DNA from: Tubiluchus corallicola
Taxonomy: Eukaryota > Priapulida > Priapulimorpha > Priapulimorphida > Tubiluchidae
DNA length: 64,000 nucleotides
NCBI GenBank assembly: GCA_030141605.1
Contig: JAQGDQ010000006.1
Coordinates: 722,501 to 786,500 of the forward strand
Reading direction: 5' to 3'
Positions 28,101-38,222 of this stretch are shown here, in pieces. The notes under the pieces were generated by a model. That model was not told where the DNA came from. It searched no databases and was given only the letters and a program-made list of their open reading frames with translations. The translations under genes were made by a program, and so were the position numbers. Numbering within the stretch: position 1 is the stretch's first letter; each line of letters opens with the position of its first letter.

Positions 28101-31100
28101 CAACAGCACCAAAGCCAACAATTGATATGCCACCCGCTGAAGTTAGACCTAAACTGAAGGACTATCTTCCATTTATGATACCAGGAGGTGGGGGAACTGC
28201 TGTTTATCCAAATATGCCAAGCAGTGGCTCCAAAGCTCCAGAAATGCCTAAAGTACCCCTAGTTCCTGACGATCTGCCTCCTGATTTGCAGAATTATCTG
28301 CAGAAGTTTCAAGCTAGCAGCCATGGAAATGATACTCAGTTGCCAACTACGTCTCAAACTCAAGATACCAATACTGCAATTCCTGCACGAAACATGCAGA
28401 CATTTACACCTGTTCCAGGTTCACTTGATCACCCAACTGACCCAAGTGCAAATGTGGGATTTGGAAGCATTGGTTATGTAAACGGCTCCCAAGCTAACAG
28501 CTTGTCGCATCAAACAAACATGTATTCAGCAATGCCAGTTCAGCCAGCACAAGGAATTTGTCAGTATAGTAAAATAGGTGCTGATGGAACAGCACAGGAT
28601 ATATCAGTTGCTGGATTAATGCATGGAACTTCTATAAATACTCAACAGCAGCATCTTTCGACTTTAGGTGCTGCGACACAGTTCCAACCGGGAGTTTCAA
28701 CAATTAATTCTCCAGTTACTGCTTCAGTTCCTTACAATGCAACACAAAATTCAAATCAGGGTTACTATCCATCGTCACAAAATTCAGGGCAGAATTATGG
28801 TAATCAAAAATATAATAATAGTCAATTGCCTTATCAGCTGAATTATTCGCAAATTTCAATTAACACAACATCTGTAAATCAGGCAGTATCTTCCGTGCAA
28901 GCATATAGCACACAACAATATTATCAGTATCCACAAGGGCAGATGCAACCTGCTATGGGGGTTACACAAACTCTCTCCTCGACAGGTTTGCCCTCGGCTC
29001 AACATGTTGCAACTTCACCTATTCCTCCTGCAAGTCAGCTTTATCAGCATTCACATGCACCACCACGAAGTAGTGCACATCAGTCATATATTACTCCAAC
29101 AGTTCATGGAGCATTTCATCCTCAAAGTGAGCATTACTCACCTGCAATGTCATCACAAGACTTGCCATCATCAGCTGGGATTGTAGTTAGCCATGTATCC
29201 AGCTTTCCACCTGTGACAACCTATGTCGCAAGTGTAACCACATCTGCTTATAATCCCAGTTCTTCTCAATACTGGAGTGCACCCAGTGTAATATCTACAA
29301 GCAGTGTATCAAATTCATTTCCTCCCTTACCTCCAGGTTCTACAAATATTGTTTCTTTGTACACTAACCCTAATGTTAATCAAACAACATCTTACTCTAC
29401 TGGATATCAGAGTGAGTTGCAATCTGGACCCTTTTCATCCAATACGCATTTTCGTGCGCCTTCTAGTGTCACACCTGGTGGTGTGCAACCCCAGAATTCT
29501 TTACAGCCGATATCAAGTAATCAGCAGCAGTGGAGTTCTTCTCAATATGGTCCAGCTGCTAGTAATGATCAAAATTTTCAGGCTACCAGTATACTGCCGA
29601 TTAACTCTAATACTGCTGTACCTAGTTATAGTTATAACCAGTTTTTACAGACTTCGTCTACAGTGACTGCAACTAGTGCTGTATCTGGTTACAGTTATAG
29701 CCAGTTCCATCAAACACCACTAGCAGGAAGTACTGTCTCTGCTCAGCAGGCATTGTTTTCAGTGGCTAGAACTATGCCTGGTTATGATGACGACCAGCTT
29801 CGCCAGGCATCCCAAACAAACATTACGATTGCTGGACAGTCTTTTTCTTCTGCTGTGACTACAGCTATGGCTAGTTATTACAATCAGTTTTCTCCGTTAT
29901 CCATGCCACGAAATTCTATTGCTAACCACCAGACTGTATCTACAACTAGCATGGTATCTGGGTATGGTTATAATCAGTTTGCACAGACATCAGTGCAAGG
30001 TAGTGCATTAGTTAATCAACAGGCGATATCTACAGGTAACTCAACTAGTGTAGTGTCTGGTTATGCTTACAATCAGTTATCGCAGAGATCACTCCCTGAA
30101 AGCACTATGCCCAACCGAGGTTACACTGATGCCGGTATGACACAGAATTATGTGACAGTCCATCAACAACAACAACAGTGGCAGCAACAATCTGTGCCCA
30201 ACAGTTATGAGAAAGACAAAGGTAATAAGATACTGTTTTTACGTACAAAAATACGTCATGTTAAATAAAATTTTTTATATGTTTATAAGAAATATGCAAC
30301 ACCATCCCTGATAACTTAAGACATTTGTAACTACAGCTAAGCAAAATTAAACTAGAAAACTGTGATTGTGGTGATGTGCTTGTATGTTTTACCTTTTTGT
30401 AACTTATGCTAACCTTTCTTGCAGATCTATGTTTTTGCATTCCAGCATCGGGTGGAGCGCCTCCATTAATCTCCGCTCCACAGTCTTCTCTTCCGCAGCC
30501 AATCCAACCAGTTCCTATTGTGAAAACACAACCGGTTCCTGAAGGTCTACAACCAAAAGACAATAATGCTAATACATGGATGCTTTCTGACTCTGGTTCA
30601 CTTCACTCTGTATTATCTTCTGCATCTATTGCAGCAAGTGATCTGTCTATGAAGGTATTTTTCTTCTTCATTCCTCAAGTGTTGTTTATATTCAAATATA
30701 TGTGCGTTTTCTTTATGCATTTAATATGATGCCAGTTCATATGGGTTTCCTGGCTGTAGTATTGTCTGAATAACCAGTATTTTGTTGTTTTTTCCGTACT
30801 AGAAGCAGAAACATTTTCATATCGTCGGATGGTGGAATGCTATTAAAACTTACTCTCATTATGCAGATGTAATTGACTACATCCAATTTTATATGCTTGT
30901 CTCTATTTTACAGGTAAACTTATCTCATACGCCGAGTTTGTCTTCACTTGCATCAGATCTTGGCGAATTAAATTTCGATGCTGACGTAACCCCGAATCAG
31001 CAGTCATCAAATCGTGAGTCTCCAAGCTTACCTGACTCAAAAGTCAAATCATCTGAAGATCAAGATGAAATGCAAAGTCAAAAGGAGAAAGCTATGCATG

Positions 31101-34100
31101 ATAGGTTAAAGCGACAGCAAAGCAAGGATCCATATATTGATCAGGGCACTTTGGATAGGTATACTTCGCTTGTGTGAAGTGTATAAAGAAATAATTGTCC
31201 TTAGCGGCATCTAAAAGTGCTTGTAAAAGAAATATTTGCCTTGATATAACAAGATTAACTTTCAAGCTCCATGCCAGTGTTGATGCTTACCTAGTAAAAT
31301 AATTGAAGTTACAGATTTGTCGCAGTCTTGAGAGTTGTAGTAGTTCTTTCTCTTTTCATTGTAGTAGTTTACCTGCTAATAACTGTCAGCTTTTCTTTTG
31401 CAATGTTTAAAATTGTTTCTAAACAGTAAGTTTAGTTTTCATTTTTGAGACATTAGATTTTTTGTTGAGATAATTTGATAATTTGAAATCAAAAGGAATG
31501 AAGGTGTAATTTTGGTCTTTTCAGATTTGTCGCAGAGGTTGAACGTTTTGAAAAGACTGTTGAAGGTTTATGTAAACAATCACTTAGTGGTCCAACACCC
31601 TTAGAACGAGAGTGGAAGGTAATTTATCAGAGGTAGACATACGGGGGGTTGGGAGTGTCACTTGTACACAACGTACCAACATGCCATAAAACCAATTTTT
31701 GGCCACCAAAACTTCTGAGAAAAGCATCATTTGGAGCTAGTCTTTAAAGATGGGAGGTAGAAAAACAATTACCTATGCACCAGTGGTGAATAATATCTGC
31801 ATCTTATTTTGTTTTGTCTATCCTTATTAAGTTAATGGTATTTCATAATACTACAAATTCTGCATTTTTCAAGGCAGTAATTTATCCAGATATATCTGAC
31901 TTTAAATTTAATCAAATTTTCTTCAATTTCTACACCTGACTACTTGGAAAATACAGTAAGCTCTGTGTAACTCGAACACCTTGGGACCAGTAAATTTATT
32001 TGAGTTATGCGAGCATACGAGTTAGACAATGTTGTAACAAAACAAGATTGAGTCGCTCATCAATATCTAACAATAATCTGCAGCCTGTGAAAAAGACAAA
32101 CTGAGCCTTTAATCAAATATCAAACGATAATTTTTTTCAATAATCAAAAATAAAATGACTGGTGCACTTCTATTACAATCTGAGAAGCATGGTTAATAGA
32201 ATTTGGCAATAATAATGTGGTATAGTTATTGTGCCTGGGTAATACAAGAAATCTTAGCATTTTTTGCTGAAACTCGCTTTGGAGGTTGTTCGAGATAGGC
32301 AGTATAATTTCAATTAGATTCTTGTAAGCTGTACAGAGAATTTTGTTTGAGTTACGCGATGATAAGTCGAGTTACAGATTTCGAGTTATGCAATGTTTAG
32401 TTAACAGGAAAATGAAAAGAAAAATCCGTTCCACGAGATCTGTTCGAGATACTCAAGAATTCGTGTTATAACGGTTGAGTTATATAGAATTTACTGTAGT
32501 AGCAAACAGAACGCCCTGTATCTGTTTGCTAGAAATTTTAAATGCAATGTTTATATGATGCACATGCATCACAAAACAAACATTGCAACTGATCAAGTTT
32601 TTGCAGGAGTTGTCAGATTTTCAAGACAAAGAATCGAGGAAGTTTTCAATTTCTGTTGGGCGATGTTATGCAATGAAGAACAGAGATCCTATTATAATGC
32701 CATGTAAGTTTGCTTTTTTTGAATTCGAGTTCAATAAAATTGTTTCATGACTTGATGCCATTTCGCTTTCAGTAATGGGTGCTCAATAAAAATATAGTTA
32801 ACCACATTGTTTGCAGTAACTAGTTTTGACAATTAATTGTCTGTTGTTTGTTAAGTTTGTGTCAGGATTTTCTTGAAACACTTCGATGGTATCTCAAGAA
32901 TCTTAGAAAGTTAGATCCTACTTATCCTACTTATAATGCTTCAGGTATGAGAACTTTTGCCTTTGTCTTGTGCATTGTAATATTGTACTTGCTTTTTATC
33001 CTTTTCCTCCATACCAACATCCTAACCTTTTTTGACACCTGCATTATGCAATTGCACTTTGAAAACTAAATTATTATAAAGTAATTAAGATGAACAGCTA
33101 TTGAATATATCTTTATGTTTCGACTACGTGTATTGCATTTTATTGTTTCTTCTAGACGATCATACAAGGGTTGTACTGAAGAGTCAGCAGGATGATTACA
33201 TCAATGCATCATACATAGATAGTGCATCACAGAATAGTCCGAAATTCATTGCTACACAGTCGCCATTGCCGTCTACATTTAGCGATTTCTGGACGATGGT
33301 TTATGAACAAGATATAACTGTAAGCATCTAAGCGCACTATGAAACAGTATACCTTAATACATTTTGAGCTAATGCTAGCGTAAGCCTCGATTTAATTCCA
33401 GGTTTATCCAGTAATTCTTAAAATAAGCTGTAATGACTTGTTTCATTTACATACTTTTACATTATTTTTTATTTGTCAGGTAATTGCGATGTTGTGTCGT
33501 GAAGCAGAAATTAAGAATCATGTGTATTGGCCTGTAGACCGTGGTCACAGTCTGAAATTTGGACAGTTATCACTAACTCTTCAAGAATGCAAAGTTCTGC
33601 AGTGGTGGACTGAAAGAATAATCAACATAACTAATACCGAGGTAACAATTGTTTTTTAAATAATAATTTTTATCTTTTGAATGAATATGATGCTATTGAT
33701 TTCCTGCAAATCTTTTGACTTTGCACCACCTGCTAACTGTTTCTATTAACGTCACTATATAATTAATATATAGCTGGATCTATTTTTGTTTATAAATACT
33801 GAAAGTCTTCTAGGCAATTGAAAATTTAGTACTTTCCATACCGAAACATGACTTCACAAATGTGTGATTTGGCAGAACTACTGTACCACATACTTATAAG
33901 AAAAGATGGCATTAACTAAAAAGGGATATAAATTGTAAAGTTATAAAGCATAAAATTGTATAATTAATAATCTGTGATTTTGTGTAATAGTATTGGCCTA
34001 TACATTTTATTGAATGGAAACTGCAGAATATAAAATGCTTTAACATTTTGAATCCCTTAAACCAAGCTCTGTAATCCAGGCTAATTTCTTTGCAGACGAG

Positions 34101-37100
34101 ACAAACCAAGTGCATTATTCATTTGCAGTTTACATCATGGCCAACAGCGTAAGTGCATCATTTCACCTTTCTCCTCATTACTGTCTAAAAGAAGGGCTTT
34201 TTTATTTACATAGCACAATACACAAGCTAGCACAATACCGTCTAAATGTGAACATCATACCTTTCTTGGGTCCCAGTTACTTTTGTACTGATTTTGTAAC
34301 TTATCATTTTAAAGCAATACATGATACATAACATTTTTAAAGTGGGTTTTTCTTGACTTCTCGTACCTTTCACAAAAACCGACTTTTATTGTGTTTTTGT
34401 AGTCCTGAGAGAAAAAATTCGTAAATATTACTTATTCGATTTGACTCGCGCTTGAAATGGTTGAAAATGCAATAAGTATACAATTCTTACTTGCTAAGTT
34501 AACTGCAAAAAATGATGGTTCGTTGTTATGCACTGTTAATAATTTAATATGCTGTCATTTGCTTGCAGGTCCGTGCCTTCAAGTCCGGCTATGTTGCTGC
34601 AGTTTATAGCCGAGATTCATAACTACTATCAACAACAGAGAAGCTTGTTGAAACCTGTACTTGTACATTGCACGTAAGTGAAGTCATTTCTGAAAAAGCA
34701 GAATCTTATCATAAGTAGATTGGACCTTGAAAATTTGTGGTTATATTATAGTACAATACAAAGCTTGGCCTGGGTAATTTTGAACTGCACCCTTAAATTC
34801 TAATCAGGTAATGAGTAACTTTGTACTCCCTTTACAAAGAATGTATACAATATTGTAGTATTTAAACCAATTTTAAATCATGTTTAATGAAATGATGGTT
34901 CGTTGCATTTTTCTAGTTCAGGTAAAATGACGGTATTTCTTTACTGTATAATTATTACAGCCATTTAACAACAAAGCCTTATTATAAGCTTGAGCTTGTC
35001 TTTATTTGTGTAACTTTCTTTCAACTTCTTCCTTGTTAACAAAGTTTGCAACATGTGAATTTTTTAGCAATTAATATGTTACATTTTGATATAACTTAGT
35101 CTCGATCATATAAATTATTAATTATCAATAAAATTATGACTTTCGTAATTCATAGTTGTTTTTCTGTTACTTATTGTTTATTTATAACAGGACTGGTGTG
35201 GGCAGAACCGGTGCTTTTATTCTAATATACAACATCATACGGGAAGTACGAGCTGGCAGTGGCATTGCTGACATTCCAATGGTTGTGAAAAACCTTCGGT
35301 TAAATAGAAAATTTATGCTGGAAGAGAAAGAGCAATTGAAATTCAGCTATGAAGCTGTGTTATATTATGCTCAGGATTTGCTAATGAAAAGTAACTATTT
35401 TTACATTACTAGAAAATAACCAAGTGAGTTATTTTACGCTCTGCTGTGGAGCATTTAAATATAACATTATTAATTCGTCTTCAAAAGTACAAATAATTGA
35501 ATTTCTTTTATTTATTGGCTTCATATAGGCATTTATAGCAATTTATTTCTTAATTATTAATTAAATTTTGTCTGGAAAAAAGGGAAAGCTCAAGAAAAAT
35601 TGTACACAATATATTGCAACACAGTTGCAGTAGGGAGGTGTAATGACATAGGGCACTCACTGTTACCGCTGTTTGATTATACAGTAACATTAACTGATAG
35701 TTGGACATGTTAAGTCCGGTAGATACTCGTTGTGAAACACTCTTTAGTAACAATGTAGATTGCATCGGACCAAAGTTGTGCCTAGAAACAAACCAGTCCA
35801 AAGCCTGTTTTTACCAGTGTTGATCTTAGTTTTAGTTTTATGCACACTGTTGTTGATATTGGTCTTCATCTTGCGGCATGGTCTTGAGATTTAGTCTATT
35901 TACCCAAAGTGTACATTATTCACCATTGTAGTAGTACAAACAATTGAATAAAGAATTTATTCCCTTGAAAGGTGTAGATATGGTCATAGTCTTCACTTTA
36001 GTCTTGTACTCGTACACCTGTTTTAGAGCCTTGTTACTACTTTTCATTTTTGCACCTTTTGCTGTATTTCATTTTATAAAGTCTAATACCACACACAGCT
36101 CGCTAGAGCCAAATAATTTCAAAACGTAAGATTTATAAAAACCCTTTTAAACAAAATGAACTAACAAAACTGATTTCTTTGTCTTTCTTGGATGGGTTAC
36201 ATTATGTTACTCATTTACTTTGTAAAGACTGTTTTCAAGATTCACAAAGCGGAAATGTGTTAATTATTGATTATTGAGTACGAAACTTGTTATTACAGAG
36301 GGTATACTGACGAACAAGTCAACTTTTGATACAAAGCATCATACTTCGATGAGACACCCAAGTGAAGATTTTATTGCTGGTAAGCCTCATTAGCTTGTAC
36401 ATTTTTATCACGTCTACTATTTTTGCTGTGTGCTTTGCTAGTAAACATTAGTGAAAACTCAGCGGTTAGGGTAAACATCCATTCTCCTCAATTTGAGCAA
36501 ACACACATAAGTTAATTTTCTTCTATCGACACACAGAGTATAGTTGTATGTGTCTCTCGACAGAAGAAAATTAGCTTATGTACATTACTTTCTAGTTACA
36601 GTCTAGTCAGTTGCTGTGAGTACTATAACTTGGTAGGTTTACAAATTTTAATTAGAAACTCATGCATATAGGCTTTTTTTTACAAATTTTCTTGAAAACT
36701 GAATATCCTATGTGTAATTCTAATTGGAATTCTCTTACAATTCATCAGCATTAAGATTTGAGACACTACATGTTACACCTACTTTAAAGTTCTTGTTTTG
36801 TAACTTTTTTCATTATAAATTGAAAAACCACTGCATTTTATAGGTGATGTTCCGCTGAGTGCAATTCAATCTGGAAGGTACAAGATTGGACTTACAAATA
36901 TTAGTACAACAAATGATGACCATGACATTCATGAGACATTGCATGACTCAAATGATTACAAACCCATACAAACAGTTAGTGAGCCACAACTGCCATTTGT
37001 TGAATCAAATGTGAGTGAATCGGACATGCAAGTAGCAAATGTATCAACACCCGAGACCATTCCCTGCCTGACAGTCAGTCAGACAACTAAACCCAATGAG

Positions 37101-37304
37101 AGGCACATACTAGGAGAGGATTCTCCATCACTAGCTCTCCTGACCAATCCAAATACCTTTACACTAGAACAACCATCACCTGGAAAGAAACGAATCACTA
37201 AAGCAGATTTTAGCAAGTCCACACACATCCGAGAAAGGGAGCCAAATCCAGATGATCCACTTAGTACAATTGATCCTTTATGGAGCATTAACTCAAAAGA
37301 CTAA
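13136..37304 (+). CDS. PTPN23: PTPN23 / HD-PTP, BRO1-domain ESCRT-associated (pseudo)phosphatase, 28 exons
   Basis: Endosomal scaffold that links ubiquitinated cargo, ESCRT-0/I/III and endophilin for receptor down-regulation. Exons: 13136-13222, 14866-14940, 15578-15705, 17360-17486, 18367-18495, 20363-20527, 21446-21663, 22917-22996, 23454-23568, 24172-24237, 24764-24903, 25218-25309, 25906-26110, 26707-26864, 27068-27219, 27530-27726, 28086-30221, 30425-30654, 30914-31158, 31525-31618, 32607-32703, 33156-33319, 33480-33641, 34096-34148, 34569-34673, 35191-35390, 36299-36379, 36844-37304. They sum to 6162 nt (2053 residues), in phase at every junction. The N-terminus [10 protein letters not shown] and the C-terminus (DDPLS-x-x-DPLW) match the vertebrate protein. 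It is about 400 residues longer than human HD-PTP (1636), mainly from exon 17. Intron 1 is GC-AG. Exon 5 has a diverged downstream copy. The exon 18 acceptor is ambiguous by 21 nt (30425 or 30446). Confidence 0.95.
13223..14865 (+). other. PTPN23 intron 1 with GC-AG boundaries
   Basis: The reading frame and the family alignment require exon 1 to end at 13222 (...LRK) and exon 2 to start at 14866 (YIREHY...). The donor is then AAG|GCAAGC, a non-canonical but recognised GC-AG intron with an otherwise strong consensus. The only nearby GT (13231-13232) shifts the frame. The intron contains a candidate MITE at 14501-14635 and no other gene. Confidence 0.85.
14501..14635. mobile_element. Candidate MITE in PTPN23 intron 1
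   Basis: The left end (TTCCCATTTACACAATGTCC...) and the reverse complement of the right end (TGCCCTATTTACATGATCC...) agree over about 25 nt with scattered differences. The interior repeats the motif ATCCGA/ATCCAACAA-TTTTGTTGG several times. This looks like a small non-autonomous inverted-repeat DNA transposon. No target-site duplication was established. Confidence 0.45.
15706..17359 (+). other. PTPN23 intron 3 (1.65 kb), nothing else recognised
   Basis: AT-rich intron without an open frame of note. Its 3' part (17110-17190) resembles sequence at 80-160 near the window start. Confidence 0.6.
18715..18885 (+). other. PTPN23: Diverged tandem copy of PTPN23 exon 5 (possible alternative exon 5b)
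   Basis: Between exon 5 and exon 6 lies a second segment with an AG acceptor at 18713-18714, a TACTAAT branch-like motif upstream, a strong GTAAGT donor at 18886, and 57 codons open in phase 0. Exon 5 has the same phase and 43 codons. Its last 17 residues ([17 protein letters not shown]) are plainly homologous to the end of exon 5 ([17 protein letters not shown]) and even closer to vertebrate HD-PTP at the final NVNLML. The first half retains only V-x-CT and QYKD-like echoes and carries 14 extra codons. It could be a mutually exclusive alternative exon or a decaying duplicate; the sequence alone cannot decide. Confidence 0.55.
18886..20362 (+). other. PTPN23 intron before exon 6, holding a Tc1-like relic
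   Basis: About 1.5 kb of AT-rich DNA between exon 5b and exon 6. Apart from the minus-strand transposase relic at 19621-19825, no feature is supported. Confidence 0.6.
19621..19825 (-). pseudogene. Tc1/mariner-type transposase C-terminal relic
   Basis: On the minus strand the sequence reads IWNYFKEKV, then [16 protein letters not shown], then [17 protein letters not shown], with internal stops. The order and spacing (NxIENxW-like segment, LKxxIxxxWDxIP, basic stretch, GGH near the end) are those of the C-terminus of Tc1-family transposases. Only about 70 codons remain, with no catalytic DDE region, so this is an inactive fragment in a PTPN23 intron. Confidence 0.6.
20962..21155. mobile_element. 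TA-flanked MITE in PTPN23 intron 6
   Basis: The left end TACAGTCAAATCTC and the reverse complement of the right end TACAATCAAACCTC form terminal inverted repeats flanked by TA. The interior repeats CATTATAATGCC-type units in both orientations. The pattern (CAGTcAAaCCTCgtTATAAtg) is typical of non-autonomous Tc1/pogo (Tigger-like) elements. Related ends occur at 31952-32498 and 37363-38222. Confidence 0.65.
21664..22916 (+). other. PTPN23 intron 7 (1.25 kb), nothing recognised
   Basis: AT-rich. No open frame, repeat or RNA structure was identified on either strand. Confidence 0.6.
24172..27726 (+). other. PTPN23: PTPN23 exons 10-16: V domain (coiled-coil)
   Basis: Residues about 375-711, predicted largely helical, with long charged heptad-like runs. 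Examples are [39 protein letters not shown] and the segment encoded in exon 14 ([20 protein letters not shown]). It corresponds to the V-shaped ALIX-like domain that in HD-PTP binds ubiquitin and cargo adaptors such as UBAP1. All seven exons align collinearly with the vertebrate protein. The introns are short and hold no recognised gene. Intron 13 contains a perfect 16-bp stem-loop at 26140-26175. Confidence 0.9.
26140..26175 (+). other. Perfect 16-bp stem, 4-nt loop hairpin in PTPN23 intron 13
   Basis: TTAACACACTGACTGC, loop TATT, then its exact reverse complement. It starts 29 nt after the exon 13 donor. It is too short for a typical microRNA precursor. A structure so near a 5' splice site could affect splicing, or it may be a chance or transposon-derived palindrome. 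Confidence 0.7.
28086..30221 (+). other. PTPN23: PTPN23 exon 17: very large disordered exon with PTAP motif and YNQF repeats
   Basis: A single 2136-nt exon encodes residues 712-1423. It opens with the conserved [11 protein letters not shown] segment (PTAP at about 717-720), a late-domain motif known to bind the TSG101 UEV domain, overlapping the PxRPxAPxP endophilin site. The rest is rich in Gln, Ser, Asn, Tyr, Pro and Thr without globular features. It replaces the Pro/His-rich region of vertebrates. From about residue 1220 to 1390 there are about six degenerate repeats of SGY-x-YNQF-x-QTS type. It accounts for most of the extra length of this orthologue. Confidence 0.9.
30425..31158 (+). other. 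PTPN23: PTPN23 exons 18-19: linker to phosphatase domain
   Basis: Ser/Pro/Gln-rich linker followed by a charged helix ([20 protein letters not shown]) corresponding to the RDPYEHP region just before the vertebrate PTP domain. Two in-frame acceptors precede exon 18: TTTCTTGCAG at 30424 and TTGCATTCCAG at 30445. Use of the second removes seven Cys- and hydrophobic-rich residues. Confidence 0.8.
31525..35390 (+). other. PTPN23: PTPN23 exons 20-26: tyrosine-phosphatase domain with non-canonical catalytic loops
   Basis: Classical PTP fold elements are present in order: the substrate-loop region QQDDYINAS (exon 22), [20 protein letters not shown] (exon 22), [10 protein letters not shown] (exon 23), the WPD-loop position WPT (W1769-T1771, exon 24) and the P-loop [13 protein letters not shown] (C1806, R1812, exons 25-26). 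The catalytic Cys and Arg are intact. The WPD acid is Thr, and the residue two after Cys is Thr where active PTPs have Ala. Vertebrate HD-PTP likewise has WPE and HCSSG and is reported to be catalytically weak or inactive, so scaffold function is likely. Confidence 0.92.
31952..32498. mobile_element. TA-flanked inverted-repeat element in PTPN23 intron 20
   Basis: The left end TACAGTAAGCTCTGTGTAACTC and the reverse complement of the right end TACAGTAAATTCTATATAACTC match over about 22 nt with few differences. Both are flanked by TA. The interior carries further GAGTTA(T/C)GCGA-type repeats. 547 bp, no transposase. Non-autonomous Tc1/pogo-like element, of the same style as 20962-21155. Confidence 0.65.
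36299..37304 (+). other. PTPN23: PTPN23 exons 27-28: C-terminal regulatory tail
   Basis: Residues about 1874-2053. The segment [18 protein letters not shown] matches the vertebrate GGDVPISSIQ region. It is followed by a Ser/Thr/Pro/Glu-rich (PEST-like) stretch and the conserved terminus [12 protein letters not shown] ... [17 protein letters not shown] stop at 37302-37304. Confidence 0.92.
36505..36582 (+). ncRNA. MicroRNA-precursor-like hairpin in PTPN23 intron 27
   Basis: The left arm (about 36505-36534, ACATAAGTTAATTTTCTTCT...) pairs with the right arm (about 36550-36581, ...AGAAGAAAATTAGCTTATGT) over some 28-30 nt. There is one G-U wobble, one A-C mismatch and a 2-nt bulge, closing a loop of about 15 nt. 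The length and shape fit a pre-miRNA; no expression or conservation data are available. An eroded inverted-repeat transposon is the alternative. Confidence 0.35.
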
Positions 37305-37362
37305 ATCCGTTTTACTAACTGTTTTGCTAGAATGCTGGAGTTTACCTCACTATTGTCTTTTA

Positions 37363-38222
37363 TACAGTGTAATTCACTTACAACGAAGTCTGTTATGAGA
37401 AGCCTCTGGTTATTGCGAGTGAATTTCAAAATCACACCAAATCTTGATTAATAATGCATTTAAACCTTGCTTACGACAAGCTCTGACATTAGAAGTTTTG
37501 GCTTATTATGAGAGAATTTAGCTGCTGTGTGATACACTTTGTCTATAATGAGCGCACATTCTAAAACAATGGTGCAGCATGCCATGTATCATCAAGGGCA
37601 AAAAGTTATTAGCAATTAGGGCTGAGGATTAGTTTATTGAGCATGCATAACACCACAGAATGTAATATCTGTAGAATACAAAAATGTCTAATAACACTTA
37701 TGCAAAGCACTCTGAGCTATCAGCAGGGGGTTTAGAGAAGGAACTTGAGTGTAGTTTCAGCATGTTGAGTGCTGCTACATATGCATCACAGGCCCAGAGA
37801 AACAAATTATTGAAATTTATGCCTTACAAAAGCGATGTTAACAATTTGTGACAATCAAAGGGCAGTGCAGCAGAGATAAGCGAAGCAGCTGAATAATCAA
37901 AATAACCTTATTTAAAATGGTTCTTAATTAGATTAGCTGTGCTAGTTTAATAGCGTTACAGTTAAAGTAATGAGTAGTCCAATTACAAGACTAAGCTTAC
38001 TTCACATTACTGCATTACATTACTTATACTGTACATTATAGTACTATACTACTAAAGTACTATAAAAAGCAATTTGATTACAGTAACGTGGTATGTACTT
38101 CCCAACACTGTCCTCCTTATAGCTTTCATTTTATACACTTAAATAATTGACCTCGTCTATTCGTACACTCGGTTATAGTGAGCAGTTTTCTCCGAAACTT
38201 GTTATAAGCGGATTATACTGTA
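37363..38222. mobile_element. TA-flanked inverted-repeat element immediately downstream of PTPN23
   Basis: The left end TATACAGTGTAATTCACTTACAAC and the reverse complement of the right end TATACAGTATAATCCGCTTATAAC differ at only five positions in 24. The element starts 59 nt after the PTPN23 stop codon, so the 3' UTR must either end before it or run into it. It encodes no protein. Near its right side (38030-38110) an inner segment ends in CCCAACACTG preceded by GTAACG/TACTT repeats; in reverse this is CAGTGTTGGGAAGTA, the style of hAT-type MITE ends, so a second element may be nested. Confidence 0.65.

Noticed and set aside
29304-29666. 120-codon frame overlapping PTPN23 exon 17
   Set aside because: Shadow frame of the long exon, with no family motif; the exon 17 frame is the conserved one.
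34110-34331. 73-codon plus-strand frame overlapping PTPN23 exon 24
   Set aside because: Out of frame with the PTP domain; exon 24 is only 53 nt and the rest is intron.
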